A stretch of 64,000 bases of DNA from CAZDXJ01 sp050303615 (GCA_050303615.1 JBNLCC010000058.1:16957-80956); one strand, 5' to 3'. Shown: positions 17,006 through 25,847, counted from the first letter of the stretch. Translations and numbers: made by a program. The notes: generated by a model from the sequence alone, not told the origin.

Positions 17006-18208
17006 ATGATAAACAGACTATTTTCAATTTTCCCATGGCTAACACTCCTTATCGGAGTAACCCTTGCTATTTCAGGCTGTTCGTTGCCGGTACGCCAGCA
17101 GGCTGTGCCACAGGCTTTGACCGAAAAAGCCCAGGTGGCCGGATTACCGGGGGTGCGCTATTTGGTCCGCTCCGAAATGCCGGAGTTTGCCCGCGACGCC
17201 ATCGAAAGTTTTTACCGGGAGCAAGCCTACCTTGCCGAAACGGGACAAGGCGATACGCTGCCCCCGGTAAATTTCTTGGCGCTTTCGGGGGGCGGCGATG
17301 ATGGTGCCTTCGGCGCCGGCCTGTTATGCGGATGGAGCGATTCCGGAAACCGGCCGCAATTTAAAGCCGTTACCGGCATCAGCACCGGCGCGCTAATCGC
17401 ACCGTTTGCGTTCCTGGGGCCGAAATACGATTCAGTTTTAAGGGAGGTCTATACCCAGTCCTCGCCGAAAGATATTCTGGAACCACGCAATCTCCTCGCT
17501 GCGGTATTTGAAGATGCGCTGGCTGATAACGCCCCGCTCCGGCGCCTGGTGAAGAAATACGTCACCGAAGAAATGCTGCGGGAAATAGCGCGGGAATACC
17601 AGCGGGGGCGCCTGTTGCTGATCGCCACCACCAACCTGGATGCCCGTCAGGCGGTGATCTGGAACATGGGGAAAATCGCCGCCAGCGGCCAACCCGAAGC
17701 CTTGTCACTGTTCCACGACATCATGATCGCTTCAGCGGCGATTCCGGGCGCCTTTCCCCCGGTGATGATCGATGTAGAGGTCAACGGCCAGAGCTACCAA
17801 GAAATGCACGTGGACGGCGGCGCGATGGCCCAGGTATTCCTCTATCCACCGTCGCTTAAAGTGGCGGACATCAGCAAGCAGCACCACGTCAGCCGCGAAC
17901 GCCGGCTTTACGTCATCCGCAACGCGCGTCTGGATCCCGACTGGGCGGATACGGAGCGACGCACGCTGAGCATTGTCGGCCGCGCCATTTCCTCGTTGAT
18001 CCACAGTCAGGGAGTCGGTGATTTATATGAGATCTATACGGAAACCCAGCGGGACGGTATCGACTACCATCTTGCCTACATCCCGAAAAGTTTCAACGCT
18101 CCCCACGAGCAAGACTTTGACACCAGTTACATGCGCCGGTTGTTTCAGACCGGCTACAACCTGGCTGTTAAAGGCTATCCATGGGATAAAGCACCGCCAG
18201 GGTTATAA
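17006..18208 (+). CDS. Patatin-like phospholipase lipoprotein
   Basis: 400 aa. The ATG at 17006 has AGGA 10 nt upstream and gives a compact lipoprotein signal with lipobox AISGC (Cys25); a TTG 21 nt earlier is less likely. Patatin domain about 88-330: glycine-rich oxyanion loop SGGGDDGAFGAG (94-105), nucleophile S126 in GISTG, and catalytic D270 in VDGGA, so the Ser-Asp dyad is intact. Predicted acyl hydrolase anchored in the membrane facing the periplasm. First gene of a plus-strand series of membrane and lipoprotein genes (17.0-20.6 kb). Confidence 0.85.
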   Translation: MINRLFSIFPWLTLLIGVTLAISGCSLPVRQQAVPQALTEKAQVAGLPGVRYLVRSEMPEFARDAIESFYREQAYLAETGQGDTLPPVNFLALSGGGDDGAFGAGLLCGWSDSGNRPQFKAVTGISTGALIAPFAFLGPKYDSVLREVYTQSSPKDILEPRNLLAAVFEDALADNAPLRRLVKKYVTEEMLREIAREYQRGRLLLIATTNLDARQAVIWNMGKIAASGQPEALSLFHDIMIASAAIPGAFPPVMIDVEVNGQSYQEMHVDGGAMAQVFLYPPSLKVADISKQHHVSRERRLYVIRNARLDPDWADTERRTLSIVGRAISSLIHSQGVGDLYEIYTETQRDGIDYHLAYIPKSFNAPHEQDFDTSYMRRLFQTGYNLAVKGYPWDKAPPGL

Positions 18209-18247
18209 GAAGAATAAAATCGCCATTTTCAATGATGAGAAGTAGCT

Positions 18248-18781
18248 ATGAAACTGTTATCGACTTTGAAACATGAAACCGAAGAAATCGGCATGGTTGC
18301 ACTTTATTTTTTCTTTTGTTTCGGTGTGCTGCTGACCTTAAAGAAGCTATTGCTGGCTGATTATAGGATTGAAGTGGATGCCGTTTCGACAGCGGCGATC
18401 AGCGCGCTGATCGCCGCAAAAATAGTGGTTGTTCTCGATCAGACACACGCCGGCAACCGTTTTGATGCCAGACTGCCGCTGGGATTGGCGGCTTTCTATA
18501 AAACATTGGTTTATATGCTGGCAACCTTCATAGTGCTGTTCCTGGAGAAACTGTTTCATGCCTACCGGGAGAGCGGTGTATTCACCCAGGCGGTTTTGGA
18601 TGTGTGGGCACATAGGAACCTCAACCTTATGCTCGCCAAATTGATCTGCATCGGTTTGACGTTTTTTGTCTACCACCTTTATGCGGGGCTTGACCGTCGT
18701 CTCGGCGAGGGAACGCTTCGTCGGCTGGTCATCATGCGCCCGAATCCGCAGAACCAAACTCCGGATTTGGATGAGGGATGA
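18248..18781 (+). CDS. Polytopic membrane protein of unknown function
   Basis: 177 aa with four predicted transmembrane helices (about 16-34, 48-65, 80-102, 127-148) and a cytoplasmic polar tail rich in Pro/Asn/Gln/Asp. No family recognised. It follows the patatin gene after 39 bp. Its stop overlaps the ATG of the 35-codon Gln-rich ORF (ATGA), so either the two are translated in sequence or a -1 frameshift could extend this protein by the Gln-rich tail. Confidence 0.65.
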   Translation: MKLLSTLKHETEEIGMVALYFFFCFGVLLTLKKLLLADYRIEVDAVSTAAISALIAAKIVVVLDQTHAGNRFDARLPLGLAAFYKTLVYMLATFIVLFLEKLFHAYRESGVFTQAVLDVWAHRNLNLMLAKLICIGLTFFVYHLYAGLDRRLGEGTLRRLVIMRPNPQNQTPDLDEG

Positions 18782-18885
18782 GAGAGGAACACGGACAGCA
18801 GGCACAGCAAAGTCGTCAACAATACGGGCAACAGGCGCAACAAAGCCGGCAACAAACAGCTCAATCATATCATGGGGATGCCTAA
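18778..18885 (+). CDS. Hidden 35-aa Gln-rich ORF with two tandem 10-residue repeats
   Basis: Starts MREEH and contains GQQAQQSRQQ twice (residues 6-15 and 17-26), ending YHGDA. The two DNA copies (18793-18822 and 18826-18855) differ at six bases. All six are silent third-position changes (GGA/GGG, CAG/CAA, GCA/GCG, CAG/CAA, AGT/AGC, CGT/CGG). That pattern is expected if the amino-acid sequence has been selected, and is strong internal evidence for translation. The ATG overlaps the stop of the preceding membrane gene (ATGA). Function unknown; could also be a frameshift-accessible tail of the upstream protein. Confidence 0.55.
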   Translation: MREEHGQQAQQSRQQYGQQAQQSRQQTAQSYHGDA

Positions 18886-18986
18886 TACACACAAAAACTT
18901 CAAGCTATATACAGCCAGGTTGGTGTAAATGCCCCGGCTTGATTCCTAAATTGCTATACCGGAACAACTTTGCCGGGGAGAAATAA

Positions 18987-19190
18987 ATGAATAAGCCGAA
19001 AAAAACAACGGCAATCAAGAAATATGATGTCAACGGAAATGCTATGAACGGCACTATTATGGGCAGAGGTCCGAATATAATACTCGTCCACGGTTTTACG
19101 GATTCCATCGGAGTCCGGCGCTACTCGCTTCCGGCGTCGGCAACGGGCTGGTTTGGTGCCGCCGGAGAAAACAATAAACACTTAAATTAA
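18987..19190 (+). pseudogene. Truncated alpha/beta-hydrolase N-terminus
   Basis: 67 codons with a good ribosome site (GGGGAG, 8 nt). The sequence MGRGPNIILVHGFTDS is the strand-turn HG oxyanion motif that begins alpha/beta hydrolases, but the frame runs into unrelated sequence (YSLPASATGWFGAAGE) and stops. No nucleophile elbow or later motif follows. Most likely a decayed or truncated hydrolase. Confidence 0.55.
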
Positions 19191-19204
19191 CATCGGAGAT
19201 GGCC

Positions 19205-19912
19205 ATGAAATCATTTAACCTTACCCTATTTTTTTTATTCGCTATAGCCGTACTCAGCGGCTGCGCTTCAACCGACATTATTTCGCGTCAGGAGTATACA
19301 GGAGGAAAGCTTGCCCGGCCCGCGCACATCATTATCTATGACTTTGCCGCGACGCCCGGCGACGTCCCCTCCGGATCAGCGATTGCCGGCAGTTATGTTA
19401 GGCGCCCTACTCCGCAAACAGCGGAACAAATCAGCACCGGCCGCCGGTTGGGCGCTCAGGTCGCGAGCGAATTAACTTCCCAGATTCGTGAAATGGGCTT
19501 GCCGGCGGAACGCGCCGGGCGATATACAGCACCTGTGCCGGGCGACCTGGTGATCAGGGGTTATTTTGTAGCCATCGATCAAGGCAGTACCGAAGATCGT
19601 ATGCTGATCGGTTTTGGCTCGGGTGATGCCGAATTAAGAACAGTGGTTGAGGGTTACCAGATGACCAGGAGCGGATTGCGCTTGCTCGGGTCCGGCGAAC
19701 TGCAAGCCGGCGGTAGCGAAACCCCCGGCATGTTGGTCGGCGTAGCAAGTCTGGCAGCAACCGGCAACCCAGTTGGCCTTATTATCGGTGGCGCATCAAA
19801 ACTGGAAGGCGAACAAACCGGTTCTGAAACCATTGCGGGCATGGCCAAACGTGCTGCCAAAGAAATAGCCGACATACTGCGGGTGAAGTTCGAAGAGCAG
19901 GGGTGGATTTAA
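19205..19912 (+). CDS. DUF4410 family lipoprotein
   Basis: 235 aa. The second ATG (19205) is chosen because the GGAG site would be only 1 nt from the first. Lipoprotein signal with lipobox VLSGC. Mature protein with RPAHIIIYDFAATPGDVPS, a central nucleating motif RRLGAQVASELTSQI and a glycine-rich hydrophobic stretch, as in DUF4410 proteins, whose role is unknown. The hydrophobic Gly-rich part (GMLVGVASLAATGNPVGLII) may contact membrane. Followed after 18 bp by a TMEM175-like channel gene. Confidence 0.72.
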   Translation: MKSFNLTLFFLFAIAVLSGCASTDIISRQEYTGGKLARPAHIIIYDFAATPGDVPSGSAIAGSYVRRPTPQTAEQISTGRRLGAQVASELTSQIREMGLPAERAGRYTAPVPGDLVIRGYFVAIDQGSTEDRMLIGFGSGDAELRTVVEGYQMTRSGLRLLGSGELQAGGSETPGMLVGVASLAATGNPVGLIIGGASKLEGEQTGSETIAGMAKRAAKEIADILRVKFEEQGWI

Positions 19913-19930
19913 TAAACCAGCGGAAAAAAA

Positions 19931-20578
19931 ATGCCAAAAGAAAACTTAACCTTGAACCCAACTGAAATATTCAAACTTGACCGTATTAACGCACTTGCTG
20001 ATGGTATCTTTGCCATCGTTGTCACGTTGCTGGTTCTTGGAATCGACATTCCTGAAAATCACAATTTTTCCGAACAGGGGCTGTTGGTATTTCTGCAGCG
20101 CATCGGCTACCATGTTCTTTTCTATGCCATCAGCTTCTGGCTCGCGGCCACGTATTGGATCCAGCATGCCGCAATCATGCATTATTTCAGGGTGGGTAAC
20201 CGAACACTCATTTGGCTTAATCTGCTTTTCCTGTTCCCTGTCACGCTATTGCCGTTCATCACCGAGCTCAGAGGTGTTTATCGCCACGAGGCGTTGACAA
20301 CTGTGATTTTCGGTGCAGTGCAAATCTTCATCGGATTAGCGCTGCAGCTGCTATGGAAATATGCGGTTTCCCACCCCCATCTGCTATACTGCGCGGTCGA
20401 AGAGGCAGTCCGGCGCAAGGTGGCGTGGCGCATGTTAATAAGTCCTATCCTACTCAGTGTCATAGCCGTAGCTGTCTCGTTCTTGAGCATCCATCTCAGT
20501 GCCCTCCTATTTTTAAGCATTCCGTTATATTACCTGTCGCATCGTGACATGGACCGAAATTGGCGAAACCCGGAATGA
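19931..20578 (+). CDS. TMEM175-family (DUF1211) potassium-channel-like protein
   Basis: 215 aa, six predicted transmembrane helices. TM1 contains RINALADGIFAIVVTLLVL, corresponding to the RxxAFSDGVFAIAITLLVL signature of bacterial TMEM175 proteins; here FSD is replaced by LAD. The characterised family forms tetrameric K+ channels in which TM1 lines the pore. Whether this one conducts K+ is inference. Last complete gene of the plus-strand membrane cluster. Confidence 0.82.
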   Translation: MPKENLTLNPTEIFKLDRINALADGIFAIVVTLLVLGIDIPENHNFSEQGLLVFLQRIGYHVLFYAISFWLAATYWIQHAAIMHYFRVGNRTLIWLNLLFLFPVTLLPFITELRGVYRHEALTTVIFGAVQIFIGLALQLLWKYAVSHPHLLYCAVEEAVRRKVAWRMLISPILLSVIAVAVSFLSIHLSALLFLSIPLYYLSHRDMDRNWRNPE

Positions 20579-20995
20579 ATGGAGAATGACCGTTGACTGG
20601 TCACAGCCTTTTCTACTGCCGTTTTGAAAGCGTCTTGGAGCATGGCGCTCTTGCGGCAGTATTTTTCATCGTGCCTGAAAGATCGATTGCTTCCGACATA
20701 GGCGCTCTATGCTGCGGATCAAAGGTGTACGGATTGATCAACTCATTGCCATGTTGCTCGCCCTCACCGCTATGGGCGCGAGTGTGCACGACCATTGTGG
20801 ATGGCCTGGAAAGTAACGATAAACCGGCCAATTCGCGGCACGAATTTCAATGCCGCGGGTATCGCCCGGCAATACCGCTTCGGCGGAGGACTCTACATCG
20901 GCGGCTGACGGAAGAAACACGAGACCCTACAAGTTTCCACGCCACACAATTAAATAAAAAACAGGAAAACCAAGGGGGAATGGGCAACATGGCCG
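20579..20995. other. Region without a supported gene
   Basis: 417 bp between the TMEM175-like gene and ecsC-like gene (convergent). A 149-codon frame crosses it but has Cys/Arg-rich, non-protein-like composition and runs antisense into the next gene. A short piece (about 20840-20908) reads NFNAAGIARQYRFGGGLYIG and then stops, like the last strands of an outer-membrane barrel. It may be a gene relic, but upstream sequence in that frame does not support a call. Confidence 0.4.
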
Positions 20996-21787
20996 TTATC
21001 CCTTACCTGGAAATGGAGCGATTTCCATATAAGTCTGTTTGATTGCCTCGGCGCCATAAATTCTTTCCAGACGTCGTACAGTAAAATGAGCCCGAGCCAT
21101 ATCCTGAAAATGGTTGATGAACATTAAATTGATCGAGGCGCCGCCCAGCGCGCCGATAGCAGGTATAGACTGCGCCGCTATTTTTTCGGAAACCGGGATA
21201 CTGAATCGCGCGGCAACCGCATTAACCAGTTTTACCAAGGCCGGCGCGCCTTCTTTTGCCAAACCTTTTGCAGAAATATGTTTAGCGGTATCTCCCAGCG
21301 ACTTGGTTAACAAAGAGCGAATCGCATAATAGCCGGCATCAGCCGATTCGGAAGTCGATTTGTCGCCGGTCAATGCAAACACCTCCAGACACGCCATTTT
21401 GGTTTCCAGGTTTTCCAGCTGTTCACCTTCGCTACGGGCGATATCGGCTATCGAACGCAACATGATGGTTGCCGAAAGCGGCAGTTCGGCGGCCAATGCG
21501 GCAATGCCGAAAGCACCTCCGACTGCGCCACTCAAGCCGGCTAAAAATTGATGCGTTTTAACTGAAGCTGTACGCTGTTCATTGGTCAGCGTCAACAAAG
21601 CACCGTCGAGCGCTTTTTCAAGCGCCGCTTTGGTAATCCTGGTAACCACTGTCGACCAATGCCCGGGCAAAGCGGCCATGGTTTTTTCGATGGGGATCCC
21701 GACCAGCTGGCTGATTTTAGCGGTCAGGCTGGTTGACTCCAACTGCTGTGCGGCCCGTTTCAACGCGTTTAAATCGGCTTGTTTCAC
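20996..21787 (-). CDS. EcsC family protein
   Basis: 263 aa. Alternating amphipathic helices and an Ala/Gly-rich hydrophobic middle (FLAGLSGAVGGAFGIAALAAELPLS as two short segments), followed by IMLRSIADIARSEGE and a second hydrophobic stretch near IPAIGALGGASINLMF. The pattern is that of EcsC-domain proteins, named after the third gene of the Bacillus ecs ABC operon; biochemical function unknown. Stands alone on the minus strand between two plus-strand groups. Confidence 0.8.
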   Translation of the reverse strand: MKQADLNALKRAAQQLESTSLTAKISQLVGIPIEKTMAALPGHWSTVVTRITKAALEKALDGALLTLTNEQRTASVKTHQFLAGLSGAVGGAFGIAALAAELPLSATIMLRSIADIARSEGEQLENLETKMACLEVFALTGDKSTSESADAGYYAIRSLLTKSLGDTAKHISAKGLAKEGAPALVKLVNAVAARFSIPVSEKIAAQSIPAIGALGGASINLMFINHFQDMARAHFTVRRLERIYGAEAIKQTYMEIAPFPGKG

Positions 21788-21903
21788 CTATATACTTTCA
21801 ATCATGGTAGATTATGCAATTATATAAACCGTCACTAGTTTTGCACAAATCGAAAAGCGGCAACTTTATTATCAGCTAACTACTGACTACCGGGAGTTAT
21901 GGT

Positions 21904-22782
21904 ATGAATCCAGAAGAAATAAGCGGCCACATCAAGGAGGCAACAGGTAAACCGTTCACAATTGTCGATGTCAAGCAAACCGGCGGCGGTTGTATTAACC
22001 GGACCTGCCGGTTGATTGGTACTGATTGTAGCTATTTTCTGAAACTGAATCGAAAATCATTGTTATCGATGTTTGAGGCGGAATTTGCCGGTTTGCAGGA
22101 GATGGCACATAGCGCAACTGTCAGAGTCCCGTGTCCCATTGTCCATGGCATCAGTGGAGAAGAGTGTTTTTTGGTTTTGGAAATGGTCGAATTCGGGCGC
22201 AGTAGTCAGCATTCCGATCAATTATTGGGTAGGCAGTTAGCTCAAATGCACCGGCAAACCAAGTCTTATTTCGGCTGGGAGCGTGACAATACCATCGGCA
22301 GCACGACCCAGTTAAATAACAGCAATCAAAATTGGGTTGAATTTTGGCGGCAACAGCGCCTCGGTTTTCAATTGCAACTGGCAGCGCAAAACGGCTATTC
22401 CGGCCGGCTGCAGCGCAACGGTGAACGGCTCTGTGATGAATTGCACCACTTTTTCAGCGACTACCAACCGCAGCCTGCATTATTACACGGTGACCTGTGG
22501 GGTGGAAACGCCGCAAGCGATCAACAGGGACAGCCGGTTATCTTCGACCCGGCCTGTTATTACGGCGACCATGAAGCTGACTTGGCAATGACTGAATTGT
22601 TCGGCGGTTTCAGTGCAAGTTTCTATGCGGCCTATCAGGAAGTCCAGCGGATAGATGCCGGCTATGCGAGCAGAAAAACGCTGTACAATCTTTACCATAT
22701 ATTGAATCATCTAAACCTGTTTGGCGGCGGTTATTTAAGCCAAGCGGAACACATGATCAATGCATTGCTGGCGGAAATTTAA
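21904..22782 (+). CDS. Fructosamine/ketosamine-3-kinase family protein
   Basis: 292 aa, the standard length. Kinase-like fold: G-loop equivalent QTGGGCINRTCRL, ATP-lysine in YFLKLN, Glu in FEAEFAGLQEM, catalytic HGDLWGGN (Brenner motif) and IFDPACYYGDHEADLAM as metal-binding Asp. Known homologues phosphorylate the 3-hydroxyl of ketosamines on glycated protein or small molecules, leading to deglycation. E. coli YniA is a homologue. An ATG with GGAG upstream begins the gene. Confidence 0.9.
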   Translation: MNPEEISGHIKEATGKPFTIVDVKQTGGGCINRTCRLIGTDCSYFLKLNRKSLLSMFEAEFAGLQEMAHSATVRVPCPIVHGISGEECFLVLEMVEFGRSSQHSDQLLGRQLAQMHRQTKSYFGWERDNTIGSTTQLNNSNQNWVEFWRQQRLGFQLQLAAQNGYSGRLQRNGERLCDELHHFFSDYQPQPALLHGDLWGGNAASDQQGQPVIFDPACYYGDHEADLAMTELFGGFSASFYAAYQEVQRIDAGYASRKTLYNLYHILNHLNLFGGGYLSQAEHMINALLAEI

Positions 22783-22835
22783 TTTCGAGCAGACGCCCAT
22801 TCCATACAAACTCACTTTTCTCTTATAACGTCATT

Positions 22836-23561
22836 ATGAATATTTTGATTACCGGAGCGGCAAAACGAGTCGGAGCCGCTTGTGCCCGTTTGCTGCATGC
22901 CGAAGGCAACAATATTTTTTTGCATTATCGTTCTTCCGCGGCGGAGGCGGAGGCGCTGTGTGCGGAATTAAACGGCAAGCGAGCCGGTTCGGCTAAAATT
23001 TGGCAGGCTGATTTGTTGAATTTGGCGGAATTGACAATGATGGCGGAAGCGGCGCAATCGGCTTGGTCCGGAATAGATGCGCTGATCAATAATGCCTCGG
23101 TGTTTTATGTGACGAATTTTTTGGACGTTAGCGAACAGCAATGGGATGACTTACTAGGCAGTAACTTAAAAGCGCCTTTTTTTCTCACCAAAGCATTACA
23201 GCCGGGATTGGCGGCGAGCAACGGCTGCATCGTCAATATTATAGATATCCATGCCGAAAGGGGATTGAAGGCATATCCGGTTTACAGCATTTCCAAAGCG
23301 GGGCTGGCGGCAATGACGCGCATATTGGCCAGGGAGTTGGCTCCTCGGATAAGGGTCAACGGCGTATCGCCGGGTGCCATAATCTGGCCGGAACGTGATT
23401 TATCGGAGACGGATAAACTGGAAATTGTTTCCCGTATCGCATTACGCCGCAAGGGAATTCCTGAAGATATTGCCAAAGCCGTTCGCTACTTGGTGCACGA
23501 CGCTGATTATGTGACCGGCCAGATCTTATCCGTCGACGGTGGGAGAACACTGTTTTGTTGA
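22836..23561 (+). CDS. Pteridine reductase-like short-chain dehydrogenase (FolM/PTR1 type)
   Basis: 241 aa SDR. NAD(P)-binding TGAAKRVGAACARLL, NNAS motif, and catalytic Y150 and K154 in AYPVYSISKAGL. The phrase NIIDIHAERGLKAYPVYS, with Asp in the place of the usual SDR Ser, is the hallmark of pteridine reductases (PTR1, FolM), which reduce dihydro- to tetrahydro-folate or biopterin. The neighbours folK and folB, convergent with a 1-base gap, support a role in folate or pterin metabolism. Confidence 0.85.
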   Translation: MNILITGAAKRVGAACARLLHAEGNNIFLHYRSSAAEAEALCAELNGKRAGSAKIWQADLLNLAELTMMAEAAQSAWSGIDALINNASVFYVTNFLDVSEQQWDDLLGSNLKAPFFLTKALQPGLAASNGCIVNIIDIHAERGLKAYPVYSISKAGLAAMTRILARELAPRIRVNGVSPGAIIWPERDLSETDKLEIVSRIALRRKGIPEDIAKAVRYLVHDADYVTGQILSVDGGRTLFC

Positions 23562-23562
23562 A

Positions 23563-24048
23563 TTATCCTGATGGCAACCGTTTTCGCTTAAGTTCGGTTT
23601 TGTCATAATTTTTCCAAAGTTCGGCATAGGTTTGATGGGTAACGGGATGCTTAAGATCGGGTGCAATTTCCGCTAATGGTTCCAGAACAAAAGCATATTT
23701 GATAATTTCGTCGCGAGGTATCCGCAGCCGTCCCTCATTGATTACTTGGTCACCATATAAAAGCAGATCAAGATCCAACGTCCTGGCGGAAAATTTTTTG
23801 CTGTTATGGGTACGGCCGTGATCGCTTTCAATTTGTTTCAGAATTTTTCCTACCGACTTTGCGTCCAGATTTGAGTCGAATCCCACCACTAGATTGTAGA
23901 AATTTTCACCGCAAAATCCGACCGGTTCAGTTTCATAGGTGCTGGAAACAATCAATTTACCGAACTGTTTTGCCAGGGCGCGCAACGACGAGGCGATATT
24001 GGATTCTTTATCAATATTGCTTCCTATACTGATGTAACCCCTGGGCAT
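23563..24048 (-). CDS. folK: 2-amino-4-hydroxy-6-hydroxymethyldihydropteridine pyrophosphokinase
   Basis: 161 aa HPPK. Transfers pyrophosphate from ATP to 6-hydroxymethyl-dihydropterin in folate synthesis. Signature YISIGSNI at the start and SARTLDLDLLLYGD, which holds the two Mg-binding Asp. EPLAEIAPDLKHP is also family-typical. Follows folB by 3 nt on the same strand, so FolB (producing the substrate) and FolK are co-translated. Confidence 0.95.
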   Translation of the reverse strand: MPRGYISIGSNIDKESNIASSLRALAKQFGKLIVSSTYETEPVGFCGENFYNLVVGFDSNLDAKSVGKILKQIESDHGRTHNSKKFSARTLDLDLLLYGDQVINEGRLRIPRDEIIKYAFVLEPLAEIAPDLKHPVTHQTYAELWKNYDKTELKRKRLPSG

Positions 24049-24051
24049 AAA

Positions 24052-24405
24052 TTATTTGTCTCCTCGTTCAATGATAATACCGACGTCACTGGCGCCACTT
24101 ATCGCGCCTTTTTTATTGAGGGTGATCCTGACCCACGGCACGTTGAATTCATTGCGTAAAATCAAGGCGATTTCCTCGATTAATTTTTCCACTAAAAAAA
24201 ATTCGCTTTCTTCAACAAAAGAGATGATTCGCTTGGAAACCGTTTTATAATCCAAGGTATCGTTTATATCGTCGCTAAGCGCGGCCTTGGCGATATCGTG
24301 CGCCATTTCAATATCAAGTATGACAGTTTGTTTGGTTTCTCTCTCCCAATCATAAATACCGATAATGGTTTTAATCTCAAGTCCGCCTAAAAAGATGATG
24401 TCCAT
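24052..24405 (-). CDS. folB: Dihydroneopterin aldolase
   Basis: 117 aa, normal length. Converts 7,8-dihydroneopterin to 6-hydroxymethyl-dihydropterin plus glycolaldehyde. Substrate-binding Glu in the GLEIKTIIGIYDWERE segment (usual GIxxxERxxxQ), active-site Lys in VRITLNKKGAISGA. First gene of the folB-folK pair, divergent from plsY. Confidence 0.94.
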   Translation of the reverse strand: MDIIFLGGLEIKTIIGIYDWERETKQTVILDIEMAHDIAKAALSDDINDTLDYKTVSKRIISFVEESEFFLVEKLIEEIALILRNEFNVPWVRITLNKKGAISGASDVGIIIERGDK

Positions 24406-24501
24406 GGTATTTTCCGGTTATTATGTAGTTATTTTTTAAAGACCAAGTATCAATGAAAAGTCTTTGCTATACAAGTTTTCAGTGACATAGAAGGTAAAAA
24501 A

Positions 24502-25074
24502 ATGATTGAATGGTTGTTGGTTCCCTTTGCCTATTTGCTAGGATCAATTTCAAGTGCGGTTTTGGTCTGCCGATTGATGGGGTTGCCTGACCCAAGGCAG
24601 GAGGGCTCCGGAAATCCCGGTGCCACCAACGTGATGCGCATTGGCGGAAAAAAAGCGGCGGCATTGACGCTGGCAGGCGATATGCTGAAAGGATTGGTTC
24701 CGGTTTTGATCGCTAAATGGTCAGGCGTACCGGTTTTGCTGCTGGTTATTGTCGGTTTGGCTGCATTTTTAGGCCATCTTTTTCCTGTTTTTTTCGCTTT
24801 TCAAGGGGGTAAAGGGGTTGCTACCGCTTTTGGGGTATTTCTGGGCTTTTCCTGGCTGCTCGGCTTGACGGTATTCGCAACCTGGCTTATGGTCTATAAA
24901 ATCCGCGGGATTTCCTCGTTATCCGCCTTGGTAGCTGCGGTGCTGACCCCCATCTATGCATGGCTGATAATGGAGAACGGCGGCTATACCGCCACCGCGA
25001 TCGTCATTTCGGCATTGTTGATATGGCGGCATAAAACTAATATTCAACGGCTACTTGTTGGAGAGGAAACCTAG
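24502..25074 (+). CDS. plsY: Glycerol-3-phosphate acyltransferase PlsY
   Basis: 190 aa, five predicted transmembrane helices. Transfers acyl from acyl-phosphate to sn-glycerol-3-phosphate at the inner membrane, first step of phospholipid synthesis. The conserved blocks are visible: GSISSAVLVCRL, EGSGNPGATNVMR (catalytic Ser/Asn), and FQGGKGVATAFGVFLGF. Divergent from folB, as in many gammaproteobacteria. Confidence 0.96.
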   Translation: MIEWLLVPFAYLLGSISSAVLVCRLMGLPDPRQEGSGNPGATNVMRIGGKKAAALTLAGDMLKGLVPVLIAKWSGVPVLLLVIVGLAAFLGHLFPVFFAFQGGKGVATAFGVFLGFSWLLGLTVFATWLMVYKIRGISSLSALVAAVLTPIYAWLIMENGGYTATAIVISALLIWRHKTNIQRLLVGEET

Positions 25075-25193
25075 CAGTTAAACAATACCGATTTGATGGA
25101 TAGCTTGGAAATATAGAATATGCGTTGCGTGCGGCTACGTTCCCAAACTTTCCATCAGCGCACCGGCCGGCGGAGAAATTCGCCGAATGCCAC

Positions 25194-25847
25194 TTACTCC
25201 GTTTCGGATTTTTCGGTTTTCAGTTGTCCTGCCTCTTGTTGAATTAACTGATTCATCACTCTGATCATATTCTCATGAGATTTAGCCAGCGAACCGTTGG
25301 TTTTATATTTGCCGTTGATAATGATTGTCGGTACACCGGTTACACCATAACGAGGCGCCATACTTTTCGCCTGTCTCATTTTGGAATCCACCAGAAATGA
25401 GTTGTACGTATCGCGGAATGCGGTTTCATCGACGCCATGAGCGACAAAAAATTCAGCCAACTGATCTTCGGTGACCAATTTTTGTTTTTTATTCTGTATC
25501 GCATCGAAAAAATCGGCATGGACCTTGTCGACTACACCCAATGCTTCAGCGGTGAAATAAGCCTGGGCGTGTTTTGCCCAAAGGCTGCTGAACACGGCCG
25601 GCTGGCGGATAAATTGTACATTGTCGGGCAAGGTCTTTAGCCATTCCTGCAGGATCGGTTCAAATCGGTAGCAATGGGGACAGCCGTACCAGAAAAACTC
25701 GATGACCTCAATTTTGGAAGGATCCTGCGTCGGTTGTGCCGGAACGACAGACTCATAGCCCGGCCCGCTTTCGGTTTCTGCATGCAGCATTGCGGCAAAT
25801 GAAATAAACAGCAATAGAAAACTGCGCAGAATGATTTTTTTCGTCAT
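25194..25847 (-). CDS. dsbA: Periplasmic thiol:disulfide oxidoreductase DsbA
   Basis: 217 aa. Signal peptide (MTKKIILRSFLLLFISFAAMLHA), thioredoxin fold with active site C56-P-H-C59 in FFWYGCPHCYRFEP, helical insert, and cis-proline loop GVTGVPTIII. Introduces disulfides in exported proteins. Follows cytochrome c4 after 83 bp on the same strand; the order engB, c4, dsbA is shared with Pseudomonas. Confidence 0.94.
   Translation of the reverse strand: MTKKIILRSFLLLFISFAAMLHAETESGPGYESVVPAQPTQDPSKIEVIEFFWYGCPHCYRFEPILQEWLKTLPDNVQFIRQPAVFSSLWAKHAQAYFTAEALGVVDKVHADFFDAIQNKKQKLVTEDQLAEFFVAHGVDETAFRDTYNSFLVDSKMRQAKSMAPRYGVTGVPTIIINGKYKTNGSLAKSHENMIRVMNQLIQQEAGQLKTEKSETE

Noticed and set aside
18347..18892. 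181-codon frame antisense to the 4-TM protein gene
   Set aside because: Mirror of the coding strand, Arg/His/Gln-rich; the plus strand has membrane helices and the silent-repeat evidence.
20593..21042. 149-codon plus-strand frame after the TMEM175-like gene
   Set aside because: Cys-rich jumbled composition, no ribosome site, and it overlaps the ecsC-like gene in antisense.
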